Shown: in pieces, positions 35,461 through 47,290 of the stretch
Numbering within the stretch: position 1 is the stretch's first letter
How the letters are laid out: every line of letters starts with the position of its first letter
From: Pseudo-nitzschia pungens
Taxonomy: Eukaryota; Bacillariophyta; Bacillariophyceae; Bacillariales; Bacillariaceae
NCBI GenBank assembly: GCA_037355855.1
Contig: CM074758.1
Location: forward strand, 7,041,001-7,105,000
Reading direction: 5' to 3'
Length of the DNA: 64,000 nucleotides
The notes under the pieces: generated by a model
What the model was told of the DNA's origin: nothing
What the model saw: the letters and a program-made list of their open reading frames with translations, nothing else
Databases searched by the model: none
Program-made: the position numbers and the translations under genes

Positions 35461-37716
35461 ATGGTAATAAGCAGAACTCGACTACGTGCATTGGAATCAT
35501 TGGCAATTGCAACGCGAAATGTGTGCTCTAGTGTCTTGGAAAATGATATCATCACTTTCCACCCACCAAAAAGATTGATGTTATCATCACTGTCGCCAAG
35601 TTATTTTTTTCATTCTTGTTGCAGAACACACAGCACGAAAATCATCCACGACGACCCGCTACGATTTGAAGACTTAAACTTGCATCCGAGAACACTCGAA
35701 GCTCTGAAAAGGCAAGGCGTACATAAATTGACCGAAATACAAGAAAGAACATACAACACCATTCTAAATGGGAACAATGTTGTTGCTAGATCTCGAACCG
35801 GCACGGGAAAGACACTAGCGTTTTTGGTCCCCTGTATCGAGCGCATATTGCAATCGGAACGCAACAGCGGAAACAACAACAGCGATAAGAGAATCCCTAT
35901 TCTGATTCTTGCTCCAACAAGAGAATTGGCAGCTCAAATCAATGCGGAAGCTCAGAAAATCTTTTCGTTGCACCAGAGACAGCATCACAGTGTTTTTCAA
36001 AGCCAAGAAGGTGGTACAACATTATTATCCTCACAAGTAATTTTCGGTGGATCATCAAAGAAAGAGGATATATATCGGTTTCAACGCCAGTTACCAACGA
36101 TACTTGTAGCCACGCCCGGAAGACTTAAGGATCATTTGTAAGACAAACATGATCGGCTGGATCTTTTTTGAGTCACTTGATACCTTGCAGTGAAGAACAG
36201 CACGTCATAGTACTTCGCGGTTGACCTTGACTCACGTTTGGCTGCCTTCTCTATTACCTTATGGTCTAGGGCTAACACCACGTTGGCAATGCCACGCATT
36301 CAAGGCCATGATTCTGGCAAAGGCGGAAATGATGCTGCTGTCAAAGACGAGGTCGTTTCTTTTCGTTCGCTTTTCCAGGGTGGAAAACTAGAAACTTTGA
36401 TATTGGATGAAACAGATCGATTGCTTGAACTAGGATTCCGTAGAGACATCCAGGAAATTTTGTCGTGCTTGCATGCATGTCCCACTGCCGAGACTCAAAC
36501 ATGCCCGACGCAAGCAACACATAGCCGGCAAACTCTTTTGTTTTCTGCAACTCTTGCACCAGGTGTCATGGACGTTGTAGATATGGTAATGTCAACATCG
36601 CCGTTAGATGGCAAGGCCGGTACACACCAATGCATCGAGGACAACAAAAGCTATCAGATGGTAGACTGCGTTCACGAGGAAGATCCTGCAACTCATACGA
36701 ACATAAGTACAACGCAATCATATGTTGTACTGCCAGCAGAAAGATTTTGGACAGGAACACTAGAAAGCATCTTGAACTTTATTGCAACAACGAGAGGCAA
36801 TAGATCGTCAAAGAAGAAAAGAAACAAAGTAATTGTGTTTTTTGAAATGACGCGACTGGCACAACTGTATTCCAGGTTTCTGACATTGCGACTGGGTCAC
36901 ACCGTAGGAGTGTGGGAGATTCATGGAAAAATGCATCAACAGGAGCGAACAATGATTTCCAGACGCTTTCGCAATGCCTCACATGGAATATTGTTGACGA
37001 GCGATGTTAGCGCCCGTGGTGTGGACTATCCTGACGTCTCACATGTGATCCAGGTAGGAGCAGCGCAAAATAGAGAAACGTACATACATCGATTAGGTCG
37101 GACGGGACGAGCGGGGAAACAAGGCCAGGGCATACTAATTATTCCTGAGCCCGAGCTTAACTTCGTCGAAGACGAGTTGAAAGGACTTGGCATAAAACCA
37201 GACCATTCCATGCAACAACAGCTGCTCTCCAAAAATAAGAAATCCGCAGGGTATGGGACCCGCAAGGTTCTGGAAAACGAGTTGGGGATGCTAAGGCAAG
37301 ACATAGCAGAGGGCACAGACTCGACAGGTATGACCGAAGCGCTACATCAAGCATATCATTCTCTGATTTCGTACTACTTTCAAACTCGCCGCCGTCTTGA
37401 TACTGGAAAACAATCATTGAATGGCTTCGTTGCTCTCATCAATCAACTAGTGAAAGATTTTGGACTGCCGGAACTACCAGCTATTGACACCCGGCGGGCC
37501 AAGAGCATGGGGATTGAAAACCTTTCGGATCTAAACATACGCAAAAACTGGGAAGATCAAAGCTTGACGTTCAACGCCAACCATGATTTTCAGTCAAAAG
37601 AACACGACAATTTCAACGAATGGTTTGGTCTGTCTCAAGGTCCAGAACTGAATAGGAAGAAATCGACTCCGGTTCGTACCAAATACAACGAACGCCGTCG
37701 AGATCGAAAGGGTTGA
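35461..37716 (+). CDS. DEAD-box RNA helicase, mitochondrial MSS116-like
   Basis: Exon 1 (35461-36137) and exon 2 (best acceptor GTCTAG, exon from 36270) join in phase. The N-terminus is rich in Arg/Ser/Ala with few acids (MVISRTRLRALESLAIATRN), compatible with a mitochondrial presequence. Helicase motifs in order: Q motif ending LTEIQ, motif I SRTGTGKT, Ia PTRELA, Ib TPGRL, II DETD, III SAT, V TSDVSARGVDYPDV, VI HRLGRTGRAGKQG. Motif II is DETD rather than DEAD. RLLELGF after motif II and the long C-terminal domain recall Mss116-type organellar helicases, which act in group II intron splicing and mitochondrial RNA metabolism. An alternative splice using TTGCAG at 36190 and a further intron ending at 36304 is also in phase. 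Confidence 0.85.
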
Positions 37717-37915
37717 AATACTGACTCGAGGCAGAGAACAAAGCCACGCGTCGATGGCATCGCAAAAGATAGAAAATAAAATAGTTCAATGAGATAGAAC
37801 GCTGACGTCCACACACGAACTTGCTTTGCGTCAGTTTAAATGCTCTTTGGGTCAGCACACTCAACCACATGTTTCATGACAATTGATGCTAATTAAATCC
37901 CAACGTGATGATATT

Positions 37916-39347
37916 TCAACTGACGCGAGGCCGTTTGGTGCTTTCCGAATCAGATGGAACCGCTTCACCTTCCGTTGATGAATCGAGCACTTCTTTTGTA
38001 TTTAATTCGTCTGTTGTACGTGTAGGCAATACTGCTGCATTATTCTTGCCATCACAAAGGCGAAAGCAATCATACTCGATTCCGTTGGTAGATTTGTGAT
38101 TCTTTTCCCATTGAATCTGAACGTTTCCTCCTTTCTTTGATGATTTTGTGATCGTCTCCATTGGTATTTGGCATCGCAATTCTTCTTTGGAATTTTTGTC
38201 TCCTAATGGCCATAAAAATTGTTCTGTTGTATAAGTGGCATTAGATGAAGGTTCTTTTCCTGTCTCGGCATTCATCTCGGTTGCTTGGTTGGATCGGATC
38301 ACTGTCTTCTGTACGTGCAACGCACTTGAAGCTTTGCTTACCGAGGGATTATCGAACTCCAATTTTTTGCGATCATCTTCCTTGAAGCCGCTCATTTTGT
38401 TTATCATGGACTCTGGGAAGACATGTACATCGTAGGGCTTATAATTTAGCCTTCAGAATCAACATGTGTTCGGTGAGGAAGATAATGACAAGTATGAAGA
38501 GGGGCGCAGTTGTTAAAAAAACTTACCAGACGTTTACCAAGAACGTCACTCTGCGACGACGTCTAGTTTGCTTTTTCGAGTCGCCGTCGTCATTTTTAGA
38601 CGCCAGTTCCAACTGTTTCTGAAAGGCATTCTTTTCGCCCATAAGATCGGGAGGCGCTGCATGTAGGTATCGTCCATCAAACGACGTGTGTTTCCCGACC
38701 GACGGCCACGAGACGAAACCTTCGACTGATTCATCAGGAACGATCCATTCTCCCGTCAAGGGATGAACTTGACAATCCATAATCAGTGTTGGACTACCTA
38801 AATCGGTCAAATACGTTATTGTGGAAATATGCGGATGAATGTAAGTGGAACCCCCCGTTAGAATCCTCAATTCTTCATCCTTATCTACGTGGAATGATAT
38901 CCCGTTGGTGAAAGGATCTTCTGCATTGTTGGCATCATCGCCACCACAATCTTGCTCGGAACAACAACCGGCATTATGTCTCCCCATAACTGGAGATGGT
39001 CGAAGTTGACACCACCATTCGGCCCCGCTCGACTCGCGGTCGTAATCGAAACCGTTCGCAGGAACATGCCGGTGAAAGATATCTAATGCAAATTGTTCGA
39101 GACTAAAGCGCGCCTTTGTGCCATCAGCCGGCATCCAGTAGGTTCGTGGCATGATCAAGTTGTCACTGATTTCACAATCCAGCAAAATTTCGTCCATCAA
39201 TTCGGATTCTGAGAATTCAATCAGGTTCGTCATTTGAGTTTTGAAACCGTAATCGATACCATTATTATTGTCTTCCGCACCTGAATTGTTCTTTGTGTTC
39301 GCGGTTCTTCCATTTTCGTCGAAACGGAAGTTGATCTCTATTTCCAT
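37916..39347 (-). CDS. 2OG-Fe(II) oxygenase-like protein
   Basis: Exons 39347-38527 and 38450-37916 join in phase 2 across a 76-bp intron (donor GTAAGT, acceptor TCTGAAG), giving 452 residues. Without splicing the first exon would stop at once after FLVNVW. Candidate iron ligands are HVDKDE (His and Asp) and the His in GRYLHAAPP, about 80 residues later; a candidate 2OG-binding Arg lies in the RRRRVTFL strand. A Cys-rich insertion (GCCSEQDCGG) precedes the HxD. The second exon adds a hydrophilic tail of about 180 residues with no recognised domain. The substrate is unknown. It is convergent with the helicase gene, 199 bp between stops. Confidence 0.7.
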
Positions 39348-39854
39348 CGTGTTTTCGGTCGTATGTTGCCCTTCATGAAGACTTTCGACAATCGACTATT
39401 CCCGCAATATCTGCAAGAAGAAGTTTTGAGAATTAAACGCCGTTGAAAAGTGTAATCTGTGCGTTCCCGATAAAAAGTGATCGGCACTTGCTGATTCTTC
39501 GCAACTTCTGAAACTTTGGACTGATACTTTACTCGCACGAGGAACCCACTTGATCGGCACAAAGAGCAAAGAGTGTTATTATTTGTACCATCACAAGTTC
39601 ACTCCTCCCATAATGAGATACGGTGGAACGTACGGTACAACTTGATTTTGAATTATATTATTTTGATTATCAAAAAATCAGACACATTTTTGATCGAACA
39701 TTTTGATGAGATGATTTTCAATTTGTTTTTATGAAAGAATAGAATTTGATGAATGGACGAGAAATAATACAATGCTGTAATGTTTACTTCGTACTTTACC
39801 GAACCATCGATTGATTCACGGTTGCTTAAATTTCAAATTTCTTTTCTCAGAAAA

Positions 39855-39956
39855 AGTAATACTACAAAATTCCTATCAACTGTCCCCAGGTTCTACATCC
39901 CCAACTACTAATTTCTACGGAAACCTGGGGACAGCTGATAGGAATTCCGTAGTACT
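39855..39956 (+). mobile_element. ~100-bp MITE, copy A
   Basis: The arms AGTAATACTACAAAATTCC and CTATCAACTGTCCCCAGGTT on the left pair with AACCTGGGGACAGCTGATAG and GAATTCCGTAGTACT on the right, around a ~30-bp loop (TCCCCAACTACTAATTTC). No coding capacity. The outermost bases are themselves palindromic, so the exact target duplication is unclear. Confidence 0.75.
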
Positions 39957-40017
39957 ACGTGTACGTACGAAGCAAGTCTTACTCGTACTTCAGTACGAGT
40001 AAGATAACGTATTACGA

Positions 40018-40116
40018 AGTACTACGGAATTCCTCTCAGCTGTCCCCCGGTTTCCGTAGAAATTAGTAGTGGAGGATCTAGAACCAGGGGACAGCTGATA
40101 GGAACTTTGTAGTACT
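40018..40116 (-). mobile_element. ~100-bp MITE, copy B, inverted relative to A
   Basis: The same arms occur here (AGTACTACGGAATTCC, AGCTGTCCCCCGGTT, and AACCAGGGGACAGCTGATAG on the right). The loop GTAGAAATTAGTAGT is the reverse complement of the loop in copy A, so the two copies lie head to head about 60 bp apart. Confidence 0.75.
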
Positions 40117-40519
40117 ATGTTGAATGTACCGGTACTGAAAAAACAATGGATTTGTGGGATCAGTTTTTCAACTTTTTACGAAGTTTCAGATTTTGACTGA
40201 ACAAGGCAAGGGTAAGGTTACCGGTAACAGTACAGTATTAGTACTGTAACAGATGCTCAATACTGGGCCATGTACTGCAAAGCTGATCACTGCATGTTCA
40301 AATTGATTCCGAACTCAGATTGCCTTCGTGTCCCATCGTTACATCACTCAAAATGAGCTCTGTTCACTCCATTGGGAGAGAAATGCTCAAAATGTGAAAT
40401 CTAGCAGAAACTTTTCCTCAACCTTGCCCGTGGTTCTCTCAACTGTGGACACAATTAAACTCGTTTTAAAGTAGAGTCATCGTCGCTGACATTAGAACTA
40501 AGTATCGAATGAGAATACT

Positions 40520-42344
40520 ATGCCGTGTCCTTTTCGCCCCTCGCTTCGCACCGTTGAAAGTATTGAAAGTACGGCGAGTTGTTTTACCGTCACTAAAAGC
40601 CAAGATATCCCATTTCCAATCACCGCCACGTTCAGTCACGACGAACAGCCAACAATTAGCACTATAACTGCTTTCATCAAACTCACAGAAGCCGATTTTG
40701 AGAAACAATCACGTTATGCTTTGTCATCATTTCCTGTTCTGGGCAAGAAAATCGACACCGTAGTTGAGAAATTGAAAGAACTCGGAAATAGATATGAAGA
40801 GAAGGGGTACATTGTCTCTTCACTGAGAATTGCTACTAATCCCTTCGGTACCTGGCTATTGCAGAACGATGAGTTCGTTTTGGCGGATCGCCTTGAATTT
40901 TTAGATTTGCTCCTACACCGCCATGGAATATTCGGTTGCTGCCTTGGTCCAGCCAGAAATCTAAGAGAGTTGGCCTGTGTGCGTCAAATCATTGCCGCGT
41001 CAGAAAGGTTTCATTGCTTCTTTGTACTAGATGCGAATGACATTTCTGGAGCAAGCGAGGTTACAGAGGTTATTTATGCGGTTTCTTCTCTCGATATCCT
41101 AGGCCTTGCGAATACACGATTTTGCATCGCCGCGAAAACATGCAAGCCGTGGAATCCGTTCTTTCCCGTGGCGTACTATGACGAAGAGAATGGAAACGGG
41201 GACGCGAAAGAAAAGATATCACGTCAACGTGAAACAATTATGGACAGAGAATGCAGCTATCATGGTATGGTGGTTCGGTTCGCTCTTGGACTTGAGAATG
41301 GCAACCTCACGCATCATCTTTTGCGTATGTCTGGTTGCATAAAAAATCTACACACTGTCTTTCGAAGAGGCATGATAGAGGCTCTCGTACCTATTCAACA
41401 AATATCAGAGAATTTCTGTTCCATCTCTGAACAAAATGAAGAGAACGATACTACAAAAATCACAAAGATAGAAGAGATTGACAATGCTTTCTATGACACC
41501 ATGATACATGCACTATTCCCTCCCTCGATTTACCATGATTGCTTGAAAAACAATCTCGATGATGTTCATCAATCTAAATCACCAACACGTATGAGGTTCA
41601 TGGGTATCGATACAACCATCGGGGTTCCTTCGAAAACCAGTTCATTCATTCAAGCATTAGAGGGCCTCGAAGGCGTTGATAGATTCGGTGATAGTGAAAG
41701 TTTGGTGGCGTGCACTGCTATCAGAGAGGTTTTAGAAAATCTGGACGGCATCCATTCAACGGGATTTTGTGGGATCTCGCTGCCTGTTTGTTCGGATGCA
41801 CGCTTCATTCAATTGATAGAATCATCGACTTCACCGCGAAAGCTCTTGACTATCACCAGTGCATGTGGGAATGGGTTGGATATGGTAGGTCACATCCTTT
41901 CAATGATTATTATTATTGTTTGATGCCGACGCCTTCAAATGACGCCAGAAGTTTTTTTCTGTGATCAGTATCCCCATGTGTAACATTTTGAACACAATCG
42001 GTCTCATTTAAAAACTTCTTCATTCCATCATGTTTTGCAATCCTTTTTCGCGTTTTTCGCGATTGCATGTGCAGCTACCTATTCCTGGACTCGATGTAAA
42101 TTTCCATGAAAAATCAGTGCGACAGGTGCAATCACTTCTCTTGGAAGTGATGGATTTTGCCGAGGAATCAACTAGACCAATGATGTGTCGCATCTTGCCA
42201 GTTCCTGGTAAAAAGAGGGGCGACTATGTTGATTTCAAAAGCTTTTCTCATCTGCGGAATTGCAAAGTAATCGATTTGGGCACTCAAAAGGTTTTACAAG
42301 GAACTAGTCGCGGTGTTAATCTTAGGGGCGAAAATAATTTGTAA
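40520..42344 (+). CDS. DUF711 / UPF0210 family protein
   Basis: Exon 1 (40520-41884) and exon 2 (42075-42344) join in phase 0 (donor GTAGGT after GLDM, acceptor TGTGCAG before LPIPGLD) to about 544 residues. Features matching DUF711 are the Arg-Thr start (SLRTVESI), an RFCIAAK motif followed by a PFFPVAYYDE segment, the GNGLDM-LPIPG junction, and the late motif RPMMCRILPVPGKKRGD. UPF0210/PFL proteins are widespread in bacteria and archaea with a solved fold but no settled function. The Ca or metal site residues were not verified. Two Lys/Glu-rich insertions near residues 225-240 and 310-325 look lineage-specific. It ends 52 bp from the convergent zeaxanthin epoxidase. Confidence 0.75.
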
Positions 42345-42396
42345 AGCCGTCTTTACATGTTGTTGGTCGATGGACTTATTCTACGAACGATATTTG

Positions 42397-44973
42397 TTAA
42401 AAGATCTTGAATCTGCTTTTCAAGCCTGCGACCAATGGTTCAGGTTCAGGTTCTTCAACCTCGGCTTTCTGGAAGAAAGATGGCCCTGATTCTCGTACGA
42501 ATCCCTCTTCGGCTTTCTTGAATGCTTCTTCGCTGGCATCAAAATGTCTAGTCTTCCATTCATCGCTAAGTTTCTTGGCAACATCGTCCATCCTATTCAA
42601 AGCGTGAGTTGTGCACCGAGTAATAAAGAGCGAACTTGTTAGCTTCCCAGATATCAACAAGGTTTATCAGTACTTTCTCCACGAACCAAATATGAATAAA
42701 CTTACCTTCCCGACGGATAATACGAATACAAAAATGCAAATTGCGCTGGGAAAATAGCGTATTGCAAGATCGGCTAGAATTTGATCGATTTGTTTCATTC
42801 AAATTCAATGCATTGGTGAGCACTCACAGGGTATTGTAAAAAACATACTGATTATTAAACCATGACGTCCTTGACAAGAAGTACTTTCACTTACCTTCCA
42901 GAAGAACGTCAAATAACTCTTCCAAGACTTTCCGAGGTTGTCGTGAGGACTCCATGGTGTATCAAATGCGTTAACGATCAAGTCACTCGCTAACCGACTC
43001 AGGAACTGAACCGCGCTTACTCTCAAAATGCGTTTTCTGTAGAAATCTTGAAGGGAATCTTCGATTTTTTCGGTAGACTTCGTATTTGCGAGATTCTCAG
43101 TGAGGACAAATGCATCTTCAATAGCTTGGCATCCTCCCCTGTGACAAGAAACGTCATGAGGAGTTAGTTGGGCATGATATGAGCGCAGTTTCGAAATCGC
43201 ATCAAAACGAGACGAAAAATCGATTATACTTACTGCCCTAAGTTTGGCATCATGGCGTGGATAGCATCGCCCATAAGGACGACGTTACCATCAGCCCAAC
43301 TTCTAAAGAACTCTGGTGATCTATCGTACAGATCGCGTTGTTCAACAGAATCAGGTGGCGTAGCATCAAGAACAGTCATGATCTCATCACTCCATCCCTC
43401 GTGCAATGATTTGATGTACTCTACAAGGTTTTCCTCCGGATCACTTTGACCTTCTCTGGTCGAGCCACCCCATCCAGAAGGTGCCTTCTTTGTACCAGGA
43501 GGTAGCGCAAAGAAAGCGTACCATTGAATGCGACCATCTCCGACATCAGAAGTTACGAAGTATCGCTGAGGACCGATGTAAACCTTGTACCCAGTTTCGT
43601 AATAATCCGGAGTTTTCAGAACCGTTTCTCCCGCAAAGACTGTGTATCCCGAATAGTCGCACCCTTGGCGTTTCTTTTTGTTCTTACTCAACGACTTAAC
43701 CCCGCCTTCATTGTACATTTGGTTACGGACCGCACTCCAAATACCATCGCATCCGACCAAAACATCAGCGTCGACGGTGTCTCCATCAGCTAACGAAATC
43801 GAAACTCCGTTACCTTTTCCGAGGTTCTCGTATCCAACCACCGGGTTTCCATTTTGAATGAAATCAGGTTTGATTTGTTTGCATTCATCTAGCAAAATCT
43901 CTTGCAGATCTGGTCGATCAATCACTCCGGTGTACGCTGTCAATTGGTATTTCCAAAGAAGAAAGAACATTAGTTTCAGAACGAAACACAGATGAGCAGA
44001 GTTAAAAAAAATCGAATACAATCATTTGTAAAGAAGTCGGGGACAATTGTCCGTAACAAACACCTTCGACTTACGTAGACCGAATAAATCAGCACATTCC
44101 TTCAAAGGGAACTTGACAAACCAATCGGCCGGCGCATCAGGATTCACGAGGTAATCGAGAGAATCATCAGTCATACGAAACGATCCATCCGATCGGAGAC
44201 CTAGTAAGATAAAACAAAATTTAAGACATTCGAAAAGGGGAATCGGATGATTAGAGTTTCCGTGAAAGGTGAACATTGACGTCTCGTACTCCATTCTTCC
44301 AGTGGTCCAATTCAGCGAACGATCATTGAATTTCTGTCCTCCTTACCGTCTTTAATACCACAGGTACGAATTCCTGTGAACGTAAATTTTTCCATAACAC
44401 GGTCAAATAGCCGGTCGTCAATCTCTTTCAACACAGACAACGCATTTGAGGCAAATTGGATAGGACCACCGAATCGAGCGAATTCCGATGTTTTTTCGTA
44501 AACTGTCACATCGAAGCCCTTGAGTTGTCAGATTATTATATAACAGAAAGAGTGGAAATGGTGAGTGCGTTTAAGCTACCCAAGTTTTCAGAAAGAACTC
44601 AACTGGGTCGCCGACTCTTCGATTCATCCGTGGGAACGTCGATAAAGTTTTGGACGCAACTTGATCCACGTACTTTCTTAAGCATGTAGTAGGCGGCCGT
44701 CAAACCTCCTACTCCTCCACCTGCAATGGCAACTTTCAGAGGTCGCCCGGGTCTGGCTGGAAGCCCTAACAATTCGAAATCGGTCTCAATGGTGTCCAAA
44801 ACGCCATTCGCCGCCTCCGCATCTACGGATTCCGCATTGAGCTGGAAAGAAGACGTCGAAAGAGCGCCGTGACGCGAAGTTGTAGGCGTTGCCACTAAAT
44901 TGGGCGATGTTGTTTGAAAAGAAAACGCCGCCGCTGGCGCTAGAGCGAGGAGACAAGATGCAACGATCTTCAT
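42397..44973 (-). CDS. ZEP: Zeaxanthin epoxidase-like FAD monooxygenase, plastid-targeted
   Basis: Seven exons join in phase to 602 residues: 44973-44674, 44518-44347, 44200-44075, 43936-43234, 43138-42895, 42773-42706, 42592-42397. All introns are GT-AG. Residues 1-20 form a signal peptide ending in AAAFSF, an ASAFAP-type plastid-import junction. FAD-binding GGGVGG lies at 85-90, the DG motif is GCDGIWSAVR, and the second FAD motif is GDAIHAMMPNLGQGGCQAIED. Known ZEPs convert zeaxanthin to violaxanthin in the plastid, and in diatoms the family also reverses the diadinoxanthin cycle. No FHA domain follows the monooxygenase, unlike plant ZEP; the C-terminus is a short Glu-rich tail. Diatoms have several ZEP paralogues and the subtype cannot be assigned. 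No de-epoxidase neighbour is present. Confidence 0.9.
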
Positions 44974-45233
44974 GGCAGTTCAAGGTTTTGTCCGACAGTC
45001 AATGGCAAGGGGTAGTCTAGATCCTCCTCTTGCTCAGTTTCCTTCGGTTTTCTATGAAAAACCGATCGAGATTTCATCTTTCCTCCACTGGACATGGTCT
45101 TACTGACGACTTCAACATCATTCCTTTACGATATCAGATGGTCTAGAACGATGTCTTTGCTCTTACACGTGTATCTTAATGTGCATACGTAGTAAAGGTA
45201 TATAACGTATTGTGATAGGAATTCACGATTGGA
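44974..45233. other. Intergenic upstream of the zeaxanthin epoxidase
   Basis: 5' flank of the ZEP-like gene. ACACGTGTAT (about 45164-45173) contains a CACGTG E/G-box core, which is suggestive of light or bZIP/bHLH control but is not evidence by itself. Confidence 0.35.
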
Positions 45234-45241
45234 CCTCGGGG

Positions 45242-45972
45242 CAGGGGTCATAATAAGAAGGGGTACGCCACGATCACTAAAAATCGGCAATTCATATTCC
45301 ATGTGTGGTCCAAAATAGAAAAATTTCCCTCAGTCAATTTTTTTTTTCTCATAATTTACTGCATATCACTAGTAAAAGTGTACCTGATAAAGCAACTTAC
45401 CAAGTACACTTCCAATCACTCTCCAACTTTTAAATTTGATATGCAGTTCACGTATATAGTTGAGAGTCAAGTAGTAAGTACCTTTTTCAGTTTACATCCA
45501 TCTGCTGTCTGATATTGCTGATTCAAACTACCAGTGATCTGTGCCTTCCACCTGGAATATAAAGTACAAAATCGGATCGTCCGTCCGTCATCCGTTTTAT
45601 TTTTATTCAATTAAAAGCTTCCACTTGGAACCAAAATTTGGACCATCCATCCAAATAAATTACTTTATCTTCCATCCATCTAGAGTGAAAAGCAGTTACA
45701 TATTCATGATCCTTGTAAAAAATTGGGCTAGATACAATATTCAAATATTGTTTTGTTACAATTTTTGATGGAGTTGTTATAGATTGAAGTGTAATAGTTT
45801 TTGTTAGTATTATGCAGTGAAAGTGGAAAAAAAAAATTGAGGTTGAGGGAAATTTTTCTAAATTGGACCACACATGGAATATGGAGTGCCATTTTTTTTT
45901 TACTAGTATTTGTACGTCGAACACGGACGACGGACAGACGTCGTGGCACACCCCTTCTTATTATGACCCCTG
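45242..45972. mobile_element. hAT-like non-autonomous element with 8-bp TSD
   Basis: Terminal inverted repeats start CAGGGGTCATAATAAGAAGG on both sides, followed by GGGT and a less exact GCCACGA. The perfect 8-bp duplication CCTCGGGG flanks the element (45234-45241 and 45973-45980). The CAGGG terminus and 8-bp duplication are hAT hallmarks. A second inner pair of inverted segments (ATTCCATGTGTGGTCCAA and its complement) extends the hairpin. No transposase is encoded. Confidence 0.85.
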
Positions 45973-45980
45973 CCTCGGGG

Positions 45981-46364
45981 GGGGTAAGATTAGTGGAGTT
46001 GTTTTCGCGATCAGTGCCTCTATTTAATGCCAATTTTTCATTTAAAAACAGTTTTTCTACACTTTCGTATTATTGCCAATTTTTCATTAAAAACCACTAC
46101 TATTATTACACTTTCGTATTATTTAATTTTGCTTGTTTTTTAGGGATTTTTTATTTAATATCATTGGATAAATCGGTCACGTTTAAAATCCCTTGTTTTT
46201 TAGGGATTTATTTTACCGTATGAAATAATTGTATGAGTACTAACGTTACTATTATTAGTAGTAAGAGAAGAACGAGTTATTGATCACCAAATGTACTACA
46301 TCTGGTACAAATTCTACTAGAACAGCCCAGCATCATGCTTAGCACCATCATGTTCACTATCCCC
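45981..46364. other. Intergenic AT-rich, no gene recognised
   Basis: The phrases CAATTTTTCATTTAAAAAC and TATTATTTAATTTTGCTTG recur as short direct repeats. Nothing coding is supported. Confidence 0.4.
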
Positions 46365-46462
46365 CTTAGCCCCAGGGCCATCCGATGGTTTTATTTTCGC
46401 GCGGTTTTTGAGGACCGCGCGAAAAGTTATAACCGTTAAAAACCGTTAATGACCGTTAACTT

Positions 46463-47290
46463 TAGACGCATAACTATGCGTCTAAAAAAGTTTTTAGACG
46501 CATAACTATGCGTCTAAAAAAGTTTTTAGACGCATAACTATGCGTCTAAAAAAGTTTTTAGATGCATAACGCGTCTAACTTTAGACGCACTGTGCGTCTA
46601 AAATTTTTTTAGGACGCATAATTATGCGTCTAGACGCATTGGTCCCGTATAATGGTACGCAGGCTAGTACAAGTTTTAGACGCATAATTATGCGTCTAAA
46701 AATTTTTTAGACGCATTGTCTTGTATAATCCTACGTAGCCTGGTACAAGTTTTAGACGCACAAGAGTCATTCTCGAAATCGTGACACGACCCAAGTAACT
46801 GAAAGTTGACTACGAAAGGCTTCTAAATAATTATTGAATCCCGCATCTACTTCAATATGATATTATGTACGCATAACAAACATCTACTGAATATTCAACG
46901 TACAGGGAAACACATACAGTTCGATACTGATTGGATATCAAGATAAAAAAGATTCCCATGACTCGCTGATTATTGATATTATGCCCGACAAGCGTTATGC
47001 GTCTAATAATTTTTCAGTTTACTACTGAGTTCTACGCTAATTTGGACCAGTTGTGCGTCTAAAAAAATTTTAGACGCATAACCCTGTAGAATTGTACACA
47101 CGTTAGTACATGTTTTAGACGCATAAGTTATGCGTCTAAAAAGTTTTTAGACGCATAGTTATGCGTCTAATATTAGACGCATAACCCACGATTATGCGTC
47201 TAACTTTAGACGCATAGTTATGCGTCTAAAAAAGGTTTTAGACGCATAGTTATGCGTCTAAAAAAGTTTTTAGACGCATAATTTTAACGT
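46463..47290. repeat. Clustered palindromes TAGACGCATA-NN-TATGCGTCTA
   Basis: More than ten copies of a palindrome with half-site TAGACGCATA are spaced by poly-A/T runs (AAAAAAGTTTTT). The first three full units are about 32 bp apart near 46463-46560; more lie at 46620, 46680, 47060, 47115, 47150 and 47205-47280. Unlike CRISPR arrays, the spacers are not unique sequence. Confidence 0.8.
46765..46987 (+). repeat. Partial gypsy-type LTR-like insert inside the MITE
   Basis: Similar to the 5' half of the LTR at 8878 (ATTATTGAATCCCGCAT, ATATCAAGATAAA, GATTCCCATGA, GATTATTGATATTATGCC). ACAAG flanks it on both sides (46760-46764 and 46988-46992) and could be a 5-bp target duplication, though the insert does not begin with TG or end with CA. 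Confidence 0.5.

Larger units (their letters stand above)
39348..40519. other. Intergenic with two MITEs, otherwise no gene
   Basis: AT-rich spacer between the divergent oxygenase-like and DUF711 genes. Two small inverted-repeat elements at 39855-40116 are listed separately. CTTACTCGTACT-TC-AGTACGAGTAAG (39978-40003) between them is a perfect 12-bp hairpin. Confidence 0.5.

Noticed and set aside
36191..36304. Extra 29-bp exon in the helicase gene
   Set aside because: It is in phase, but needs a weak GTTGAC donor; a single intron 36138-36269 is simpler.
45303..46223. Small open frames in the hAT-like MITE and flank
   Set aside because: AT-rich, no motif, and they lie in inverted-repeat DNA without coding features.
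46463..47290. CRISPR-like array
   Set aside because: The repeats are palindromic but irregularly spaced, the spacers are A/T runs and not unique, and the sequence is eukaryotic and lies inside a MITE.
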